A stretch of DNA of 7,266 nucleotides from Bacteroidota bacterium (GTDB taxonomy: Bacteria > Bacteroidota > Bacteroidia > Flavobacteriales > Flavobacteriaceae). The position numbers and the translations under genes are program-made. Position 1 is the stretch's first letter, and each line of letters starts with the position of its first letter. The notes under the pieces were generated by a model that worked only from the letters and a program-made list of their open reading frames with translations, was not told the DNA's origin and searched no databases. The stretch is from the NCBI GenBank assembly GCA_015767395.1, contig JADWMI010000117.1, positions 1 to 7,266 on the forward strand. The letters run 5' to 3'. Positions 1 through 6,406 of this stretch are shown piece by piece.

Positions 1-96
1 ATTAATGACCAATATATAACACACTATGAATGATATCACCTAACCTTTTACTATTAAATGAAGTGACATTTGTAAATGAAAATACGAATGCTGAAT

Positions 97-111
97 TGAA
101 TAAAAATAAAA
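97..111 (+). repeat. Direct repeat copy 1 (15 bp) in the susC leader
   Basis: The 15-mer tgaataaaaataaaa occurs here and again, identically, at 166-180, with starts 69 bp apart. The flanking bases differ (t versus c before, t versus a after), so the match ends sharply. Paired direct repeats upstream of PUL genes could be binding sites for a regulator such as a hybrid two-component system, but the low complexity of the sequence allows coincidence. Confidence 0.5.
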
Positions 112-165
112 TATCAGTTAAGTCAATTAAATAACTCAAAAATATTATGAACTAAAAACAACAAC

Positions 166-180
166 TGAATAAAAATAAAA
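166..180 (+). repeat. Direct repeat copy 2 (15 bp) in the susC leader
   Basis: This is the second exact copy of the 15-mer at 97-111. It overlaps the 5' arm of the AT-only stem proposed at 172-182/193-203, so it may act as a DNA-level site, as part of an RNA structure, or as neither. It ends 75 bp before the SusC start codon. Confidence 0.5.
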
Positions 181-220
181 AAAACCTATTCGTTTTTTAT
201 TTTATTTTCAAAGGAATAGG
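172..220 (+). promoter_or_regulatory. Possible leader RNA hairpin or H-type pseudoknot
   Basis: Two perfect complementary pairs interlock. Bases 172-182 (aaaataaaaaa) pair with 193-203 (ttttttatttt), giving 11 bp. Bases 185-191 (cctattc), in the loop of that hairpin, are complementary to 214-220 (gaatagg), giving 7 bp. The connectors are 2 nt (183-184), 1 nt (192) and 10 nt (204-213), an order that fits an H-type pseudoknot. The second pairing could also form alone as a hairpin with a 22-nt loop. The first stem is A-U only, so its stability is doubtful, and a 7-bp complement in a region this size can arise by chance. It lies 36-84 nt upstream of the SusC start. Confidence 0.25.
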
Positions 221-255
221 AACTCAAACAAATTTAATTAAATCAAACAAAAATT

Positions 256-3200
256 ATGAAACAAATTTTTAACTGGAAATTACTTTCTTCAAAATCTGGA
301 AGTAAATTAATTCAACTTAAAATGAAGACTACGCTTATTTGTATGCTTCTTTCTGTTTTGACAATGTCGGCGAATGAAAATTTCGAAACGGAGGAAACCT
401 CAACAAATTCTGAAAATCTGGAACTTGTTCAAAAAACCATTTCGGGAACTGTTACAGATGCTACCGGTAACCTTTTACCTGGGGTAAATATTCTAATTGA
501 AGGAACCACTACTGGAGCACAAACCGATTTTGACGGTAATTTCACCATTTCAGCTTCTGAAGGAGATGTATTGGTATTCTCATTTATGGGTATGAAAACC
601 TTTAAACAAACTGTAGGTAGCCAAGCTATTTATAATATAAGTATGGAGGACGATGCCAATGCTTTGGACGAGGTTGTAGTTGTAGGTTATGGTACACAAA
701 AGAAAGTGAACTTAACAGGATCAATTGCTTCGATAACTTTTAAAGAAGAAGTTAATCAACCTGTTTCCAATTCTGCACAATTGTTATATGGTAAGTTTTC
801 GGGAGTTCAATTAACACAAACAAGCGGTAGTCCAGGGGCAGATGGCTCTTCTATTGTTATTAGAGGAATAGGTACGTTTGGAGCCAGTAATCCACTGGTT
901 GTAATTGACAATATGCAATACGATAGTTTGGATGCCTTTAACAATTTAGCACCTTCTGATATTGAAAGTGTAACTGTTTTAAAAGATGCTTCTGCTAGTG
1001 CAATTTATGGAGCCAGAGGAGCCAATGGTGTTATATTAGTAACTACTAAAAAAGGAAAAGTAGATAAATTTGTGATGAGCTATAATTATTATTATGGTAT
1101 GCAAGATGCAACGATTGTTCCAGATTTTTTAGGTTCTTATGACTATGCCAATTTAATCAATGAAAAATTTGAAAATGAAGACGGTGTTGGATTTGACCCA
1201 AGATATACAGCTGATCAAATTGAAGCTATCAGAACGGGGTCGTTACCAGATCAGTTTAGTGATACCAATTGGGCTGAAGAGGTCTTAAGAACAGCACCTA
1301 TTCAAAATCATTATCTTTCTTTTTCAGGAGGTTCTGAAAAAACAACCTACCGAATTTCGTTAGGCTTTTTAAACCAAGAATCTATTATTAAAAGTAAATT
1401 TGAGTCTAAACGATATAATTTGGGGATTAATATCAATTCACAACTCAAAGATTGGTTAACATTATCAAGTAATACCAATACGTTTTGGACCAATTTAGTT
1501 GGGCCTTCTGGGGGACAAAGTGCACTTACAGGAGACAATGGTATTATTTATCAATTTCAACGCAGTGCTCCAACCATTCCAGCATACTATAGCAATGGAG
1601 AGTATGGTATTGTTGATGGCGCTTATGAAGGTGCCAATGCATCATTTCAAACAAACAATCCTTTGAGAAGAGGATATTTAGGAAACTACGAACAAGATCA
1701 TATAAATATTAGTCAACGAATTGGTTTGTCATTTAAGTTTCATGAGAATTTGACTTTTGAAACCAGTGGAAGTGCGAATGTTATTTTTAAAAACACATCA
1801 AATTTCTCTCCAACTCAGTTAGAAAATGATTGGGCTGGTAATACCGTAATTACTTCTCCTCTTAACACGCTTAATAACATCGTTAATTTTAACTATAGAT
1901 TATTGAACGAAAATATATTAAGATATAAGAAATCAATAGGTGACGATCACAATATTGGTGCTTTATTAGGTCATTCCGCTACATATTATAAAAACGATGG
2001 TTTTACCGGTCAATTAAGTGGTTTTCCAACAGATAATCTTGAAGAATTTAACGGAGGTGGAGTTGTTGACCCTGCTGTAACAGGAGGTGCTTCAGAGGAG
2101 AGTTACCAATCTTTCTTCGGAAGAATCAATTATAATTATAGCGGTAAATATTTAGTTGAATTTAATATAAGAAGAGATGGATCTTCTAAATTTGGCTCAG
2201 ATAATAGATACGGTACTTTCCCATCTGCTTCTGCTGGGTGGAATATCTACAAAGAAAATTTCTTTAGTAACGTAGAATTCATTAATAAATTAAAACTAAG
2301 AGCTAGTTGGGGTATTAGTGGTAATGATAGAATTGGTAATTATATTTATGAACAATCCTATAACTCAGGTATAGATTACGTACTAGGTGATAACACTACA
2401 GTTGGTGGTGTTGCAGTTACCAGCTTGGCAAATCCATATATTAAATGGGAAGAAACAGAGCAATATGATATAGGATTGGATGCTTCTATTTTTAAAAATA
2501 AAATAGAAATAACAACCGATTATTTCAAAAGAAATAGTTCAGATGTATTGTATGGTAATTTTCCAGTACCTGCAACTATTGGTGTTACTAATTTAGCTGC
2601 TCAAAATGCTGCATCTATGGTAAATGAAGGATTGGAATTCAGTGTAAATTACAGAGACAATTCTGGAGACTTTAATTACTCTGCAGGGTTTAATGTTACT
2701 AAATTCTTAAACAATGAAGTTACTGGCTTGGGATCTGGTGGAGAAGAAACTATTGGAGGAATTAATATTATTAGAATAGGAGAACCTTTTAAAGCCTATT
2801 ATGGTTATAAAGCAATAGGCGTTTTTCAAGACTATAATGAGATTGTAAACTCCCCTACACAATTTGGAAATACGCAAACAGGCCCTGGAGATCTTAAATA
2901 TGCGGATATATCTGGCCCTGAAGGAGTGCCTGATGGAAAAGTAGACGCAGACGATAGAACGATTATAGGAAACCCACATGCTGATTTGTTGATAAATTTT
3001 AACGGTTCAGTAGAATACAAAGGCCTTGATTTTAACTTTATGTTTCAAGGAGTAAATGGTGTTGATAGATTATTAATGGGGAATGGAAATTTACCAATTA
3101 ATGATAACAGAAGTAATGTGTTGAGCTATTGGATTGATAGATGGACTCCAGAAGCTCCGAGCGCAAACTTACCAAGAGTAGGAGGCCAAAACAATGCTGT

Positions 3201-3450
3201 AGTATCGTCTTTTTATATTCAAGATGCTTCATACTTACGTTTAAAAAACATTGAATTGGGGTATACACTTCCTAAAGATATATCTCAAAAAATAAAGATG
3301 GATAAATTAAGATTATTTGTTGGTGGGCAAAACCTACTAACTTTCACTGGACTTGAACATTTTGATCCAGAACGTGCAAATGGGAATTCTAGTAATAGAG
3401 GAGCTCCCTTATACAAAACGATCACATTTGGTCTTAACGTAAAATTTTAA
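256..3450 (+). CDS. SusC/RagA-family TonB-linked outer-membrane transporter
   Basis: This 1064-residue protein is predicted to be the outer-membrane channel that imports oligosaccharides, working with the SusD-like lipoprotein encoded 4 nt downstream and powered by TonB. A long basic N-region leads to a hydrophobic signal segment at about residues 23-39 (MKTTLICMLLS...MSA), with likely cleavage after A39. An acidic linker follows (about 40-58), then a carboxypeptidase-regulatory-like beta-sandwich (about 61-133, ISGTVTD...LPGVNI), a TonB-box-like segment (about 138-146, DEVVVVGYG), the plug with the SusC signature at 238-255 (SVTVLKDASASAIYGARG), and a large beta-barrel ending in phenylalanine. 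A DGKVDADDR segment late in the barrel resembles the calcium-binding-type loop common in SusC proteins. There is no STN domain, so it is probably not a sigma/anti-sigma signalling receptor. An internal ATG at 322 could also start a signal peptide, but the extended basic N-terminus is typical of flavobacterial SusC proteins, so 256 is preferred. The substrate, beta-1,3-glucan fragments, is inferred only from the neighbouring enzymes. Confidence 0.95.
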   Translation: MKQIFNWKLLSSKSGSKLIQLKMKTTLICMLLSVLTMSANENFETEETSTNSENLELVQKTISGTVTDATGNLLPGVNILIEGTTTGAQTDFDGNFTISASEGDVLVFSFMGMKTFKQTVGSQAIYNISMEDDANALDEVVVVGYGTQKKVNLTGSIASITFKEEVNQPVSNSAQLLYGKFSGVQLTQTSGSPGADGSSIVIRGIGTFGASNPLVVIDNMQYDSLDAFNNLAPSDIESVTVLKDASASAIYGARGANGVILVTTKKGKVDKFVMSYNYYYGMQDATIVPDFLGSYDYANLINEKFENEDGVGFDPRYTADQIEAIRTGSLPDQFSDTNWAEEVLRTAPIQNHYLSFSGGSEKTTYRISLGFLNQESIIKSKFESKRYNLGININSQLKDWLTLSSNTNTFWTNLVGPSGGQSALTGDNGIIYQFQRSAPTIPAYYSNGEYGIVDGAYEGANASFQTNNPLRRGYLGNYEQDHINISQRIGLSFKFHENLTFETSGSANVIFKNTSNFSPTQLENDWAGNTVITSPLNTLNNIVNFNYRLLNENILRYKKSIGDDHNIGALLGHSATYYKNDGFTGQLSGFPTDNLEEFNGGGVVDPAVTGGASEESYQSFFGRINYNYSGKYLVEFNIRRDGSSKFGSDNRYGTFPSASAGWNIYKENFFSNVEFINKLKLRASWGISGNDRIGNYIYEQSYNSGIDYVLGDNTTVGGVAVTSLANPYIKWEETEQYDIGLDASIFKNKIEITTDYFKRNSSDVLYGNFPVPATIGVTNLAAQNAASMVNEGLEFSVNYRDNSGDFNYSAGFNVTKFLNNEVTGLGSGGEETIGGINIIRIGEPFKAYYGYKAIGVFQDYNEIVNSPTQFGNTQTGPGDLKYADISGPEGVPDGKVDADDRTIIGNPHADLLINFNGSVEYKGLDFNFMFQGVNGVDRLLMGNGNLPINDNRSNVLSYWIDRWTPEAPSANLPRVGGQNNAVVSSFYIQDASYLRLKNIELGYTLPKDISQKIKMDKLRLFVGGQNLLTFTGLEHFDPERANGNSSNRGAPLYKTITFGLNVKF

Positions 3451-3454
3451 AAAA

Positions 3455-5011
3455 ATGAAAAAATTATTTATATCACTACTAATTGCAACTTCAATTGTAA
3501 GTTGTTCTGAAGATTTTTTAGATAGATCATCATTGACATCAATTGCAGAAAACAATTTTTGGCAAAGTGAAGCAGATGCATTTTTAGCACTGAATGCTGT
3601 CTACTCAACATTACAAAGTCAACGTTTATATGGTGGAACGTTAAATGGAAAACAAGGTTTTCCAGCATATGATTCTTTTGGAGACAACTCTAAAAACGCA
3701 TGGAAATGGGAAGGTCCGGGACTATATATGGAGGGAACTTTAAATGCCTCTGATGAATTTTACGAAGGTATATGGACAAATATCTACCAAGGAATTGGGC
3801 GAGCGAATTCAGTAATTCAGAATGTAAACGATATTTCGGAAGATTTAATCCCAGTTGAAACCAAGAATGAATTATTAGGTCAAGCTTATTTTTTAAGAGC
3901 TTTATTTAATTTTAATCTGGCAATGTATTTTGAAGATGCTCCTTTAATTACTGAACCTCAGACGCTAGAAGAAGCTTTTGTTTCTAAAAACACCTATGCT
4001 GAAATTACAGCTCAAATAATAGAAGATTTAAAATTTGCAAGTGCTAATTTACCTTTACCAGGAGATTTAGATGCCTCCCTTTTTGGTTATGCAACCAAAG
4101 GTGCTGCTCTAGGTTTGTTTGCTAGAGTACAATTGTACAATCATGTTTACGACGGTGAGTTTGGAGTGTTAAATTTAACACAACAAGCAATGGAATTGGG
4201 TTATGCATTGCATCCTGATTATGCGGCGTTATTTTCTCCATCAGGAGAAAATTCTGCAGAAATTATGTTTTCTATTCGATTTGAAAGAGGTGCCGATACG
4301 AATAATGGCGAATCTTTTGGTTCTTCTTATAAAGCCAGTCCAAAAGTAGACGAGCAACCTATGCCTAACTTAGTGAATGATTACTACTGCACAGATGGTT
4401 TGCCAATTACAAGTTCTATATTATACAACCCAGCTGCCGAGCAAGAAAATAGAGACCCAAGAGCCCTCGCTACATTCTTTTTTAAAGGTGATATTTTTAA
4501 TACTGACTTGGGTAAGGCATTCAAACCCAATGCAAACTTTCAATTTGGAAAAAGAAAATATATTAGAACAGGTGCTGATGCCGAAGGAAATAACCCTTGG
4601 GATCAAGGTTCTCAAGATTTTTACGTAATTCGATATGCTGATTTATTGTTAATGAGAGCAGAAGCTATGGCTGAGACAAATGATTTGACCGGAGCAATGG
4701 GATTGATAAATACCATAAGAGACCGTGTAAATATGCCACATGTTGAAGATGTTGAAGGTAGTGGATTAGATCAAACTGAAATGATTGACTTGGTAAAACA
4801 CGAACGAAGAGTTGAATTAGGCCTAGAAGGATGGCGTTTTATGGATTTAAAAAGATGGGGAGAAATGGAAGCTGCAATTGAAAGAGCAAATTCAGACGGT
4901 ATTGGAGGTTACTCACCACAATATTTAGGAAAAAAATCTGAAATATTCCCAATCCCGCAAAGTGAGCTAGATGTTAATAAGAATCTTGAGCAACACGATG
5001 CTTGGAAATAA
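3455..5011 (+). CDS. SusD/RagB-family surface glycan-binding lipoprotein
   Basis: This 518-residue protein is the expected partner of the upstream transporter. SusD proteins sit as a lid on the SusC barrel and bind the glycan. The N-terminus is a lipoprotein signal with lipobox IVSC and acylated C17. It is followed by S-E-D, an acidic stretch resembling Bacteroidota surface-export signals. Family landmarks are the early NNFWQSEADAFLALNAVY segment, the TPR-type helix around 143-165 (QAYFLRALFNFNLAMYF), the helix at about 392-405 (IRYADLLLMRAEAM) followed by INTIRDRVNMP, the segment 450-469 (ERRVELGLEGWRFMDLKRWG), and a C-terminal FPIPQSELDVN motif. The length is normal for the family and nothing looks broken. 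Only 4 nt separate it from susC, with no Shine-Dalgarno, so co-transcription and perhaps translational coupling are likely. Ligand specificity cannot be read from the sequence; the neighbours suggest beta-1,3-glucan. Confidence 0.95.
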   Translation: MKKLFISLLIATSIVSCSEDFLDRSSLTSIAENNFWQSEADAFLALNAVYSTLQSQRLYGGTLNGKQGFPAYDSFGDNSKNAWKWEGPGLYMEGTLNASDEFYEGIWTNIYQGIGRANSVIQNVNDISEDLIPVETKNELLGQAYFLRALFNFNLAMYFEDAPLITEPQTLEEAFVSKNTYAEITAQIIEDLKFASANLPLPGDLDASLFGYATKGAALGLFARVQLYNHVYDGEFGVLNLTQQAMELGYALHPDYAALFSPSGENSAEIMFSIRFERGADTNNGESFGSSYKASPKVDEQPMPNLVNDYYCTDGLPITSSILYNPAAEQENRDPRALATFFFKGDIFNTDLGKAFKPNANFQFGKRKYIRTGADAEGNNPWDQGSQDFYVIRYADLLLMRAEAMAETNDLTGAMGLINTIRDRVNMPHVEDVEGSGLDQTEMIDLVKHERRVELGLEGWRFMDLKRWGEMEAAIERANSDGIGGYSPQYLGKKSEIFPIPQSELDVNKNLEQHDAWK

Positions 5012-5031
5012 TTAATTTAAATATTAAAAAG

Positions 5032-6399
5032 ATGAAAAAAATATTATTCATCATATTCACTGCTATTTTAATAGTAGGATGTGATAAAAATGTGATAGGT
5101 GACTTTGAACCACAAGATGTAGATTATAGCACTGAAATTGGATTGAGCAAAAAAGGGAATGCCTATTCCTACAATACGAAAGCTTGGTCTCATAAAACGC
5201 ATGATGTTGGTAGTAATTGGTTTTATCATTGGGGAAATACCCCAAGAGAAGAGCTTCCTGAAAATGTAGAATATGTACCAATGTTTTGGGGAAAAGGTGG
5301 CGTTACTCCTGAAGAAATTGACAGGTTAAAACAACTTAAAGCTGAAGGTCGAATTCAATATGTATTAGGTTTTAATGAGCCAGATGGTGCCAACCAATCC
5401 AACATTACAGTTGATGAGGCTATTGCATTGTGGCCTATGTTAGAAGAAATAGGTTTGCCTTTAATTAGTCCTGCTGTTGTAGGAGACCCATCTAGTAGTG
5501 ATTGGATGATTGATTTTATGCAAAAAGCTGAGGCACTTGGATTAAGAGTAGATTATATTGGTTTTCACTCGTACCCAGGACCTAGTGCTGGTAATTTCTT
5601 GACTAAATTAAAAAATACATACGAAGCATTTAATAGACCCATTTGGATCACAGAATTTGCAGTGGCAGATTGGAAAGCTACCAATGATGGAAATAATAAA
5701 TATTCTGAAGATCAAGTATTACAGTTTATGAAAGAGGTTTTACCGGAGCTAGATAAAATTGAATGGATAGCACGCTATGCTTGGTTTGACGATGGAGACC
5801 AAAGTAGACCAGCTTTAGCATCTTCAAGACTATTTGATGCGGATAATAACCTTACTATGCTTGGTCAATTTTATGCGCAACATATGCCAAATGCATTAAT
5901 TGGCCCTGGTGTTGATACTGAATACATACCACCAGCAGATGACGATGAACTAATTGTTAATGGACATTTTGAAGGTGGAACTTGGGCGAACACACAATGG
6001 GAAACTTGGCAAACACCAAATGGTTGGGATGGCTACCAATCTAACGTGGCAGGTATAGAAACCACTGAAGCTTATACAGGTTTTTTCAGCGCAAGGCTAT
6101 TACATGGTAGCTCAGCTTTACAAACAGTTGTGACTGTTGAAGCAGGAAAAACCTATAACTATAAATTACAGTCAAAATGGGCAGAAGATCTTGGACATAT
6201 ACAAAAAATAGTTTTTAAAGATCATATTGCAAATAAGAAGATTACAGCATCGGCTGGATTACCAACAGGTACAGCGTGGGCAGAATCTACCGGTGAAATT
6301 ACAATCCCAGCTGGCGTTACTGAATTAAGAATTGTTCTTTGGAATGATAAACAAACTCACTTTTATTTTGATGATATTTCATTAAAAGAAAAGATATAA
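5032..6399 (+). CDS. Lipoprotein GH128-like beta-1,3-glucanase with C-terminal CBM4-like domain
   Basis: I choose the ATG at 5032 (455 residues) over an in-frame TTG at 5002 inside the end of susD, because 5032 gives a compact lipoprotein signal (MKKILF...IVGC, acylated C17). The catalytic core, about residues 40-295, resembles the Asl1-like/GH128 (beta/alpha)8 fold. It shows KAWSHK and NWFYHWG near the start, GFNEPD with likely acid/base E116, DYIGFHSYPG, WITEFAVADW with likely nucleophile E208, and RYAWF. Characterized GH128 enzymes cleave beta-1,3-glucans, so an endo-beta-1,3-glucanase is predicted; exo action or oligosaccharide binding remain possible. After a short DDDE linker, residues about 306-455 form a probable carbohydrate-binding beta-sandwich of the CBM4/CBM_4_9 type (ELIVNGHFEGG, GFFSARLLHG, LQTVVTVEAGKTYNYKL, FYFDDISL). 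The lipid anchor implies attachment to the outer membrane, probably at the surface. It occupies the slot just after susD where many PULs carry a SusE/F-like or other glycan-binding lipoprotein, so it may combine binding and cleavage. Confidence 0.85.
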   Translation: MKKILFIIFTAILIVGCDKNVIGDFEPQDVDYSTEIGLSKKGNAYSYNTKAWSHKTHDVGSNWFYHWGNTPREELPENVEYVPMFWGKGGVTPEEIDRLKQLKAEGRIQYVLGFNEPDGANQSNITVDEAIALWPMLEEIGLPLISPAVVGDPSSSDWMIDFMQKAEALGLRVDYIGFHSYPGPSAGNFLTKLKNTYEAFNRPIWITEFAVADWKATNDGNNKYSEDQVLQFMKEVLPELDKIEWIARYAWFDDGDQSRPALASSRLFDADNNLTMLGQFYAQHMPNALIGPGVDTEYIPPADDDELIVNGHFEGGTWANTQWETWQTPNGWDGYQSNVAGIETTEAYTGFFSARLLHGSSALQTVVTVEAGKTYNYKLQSKWAEDLGHIQKIVFKDHIANKKITASAGLPTGTAWAESTGEITIPAGVTELRIVLWNDKQTHFYFDDISLKEKI

Positions 6400-6406
6400 C
6401 TAATAA

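Larger units (their letters stand above)
1..255 (+). promoter_or_regulatory. Non-coding leader / presumed promoter region of the PUL operon
   Basis: This stretch has no credible reading frame and precedes the first gene of the operon, so the promoter and 5' untranslated region should lie here. It is very AT-rich, with A-tracts and T-tracts near 171-208. I found no convincing match to the Bacteroidota promoter pattern (TTTG near -33, TAnnTTTG near -7). A TTTG at 69-72 exists, but nothing suitable lies downstream at the right spacing. It holds a perfect 15-bp direct repeat (97-111 and 166-180) and a set of nested complementary segments (172-220), both listed separately. There is no Shine-Dalgarno sequence before the ATG at 256; the bases just upstream are A-rich, as is usual in this phylum. 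The tail of any upstream gene is not visible. Confidence 0.6.

Noticed and set aside
69..99. Possible Bacteroidota promoter using TTTG at 69-72 as the -33 box
   Set aside because: The bases about 19 nt downstream (91-99) match TAnnTTTG poorly, so I do not call a promoter.
210..220. Purine-rich aaaggaatagg looking like a ribosome binding site
   Set aside because: It ends about 35 nt before the SusC start codon, too far to act as one, and genes of this phylum rarely use Shine-Dalgarno pairing.
322..324. Internal ATG as the true SusC start
   Set aside because: It is possible, since a signal peptide would begin there, but the longer basic N-region from 256 is typical of flavobacterial SusC proteins, so it was not preferred.
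2707..3020. Minus-strand open frames within susC
   Set aside because: They are short and overlap each other and conserved SusC barrel sequence. They show no recognisable protein features, so they are shadows of the real gene.
4377..4628. 83-residue + strand open frame within susD
   Set aside because: It overlaps conserved SusD coding sequence in another frame, has no recognisable domain, and is best explained as chance.
5002..5031. Upstream TTG start for the GH128 gene, overlapping susD
   Set aside because: It would add ten residues before a perfect MKK-type lipoprotein signal. The ATG at 5032 has an A-rich context and places the lipobox cysteine at residue 17.
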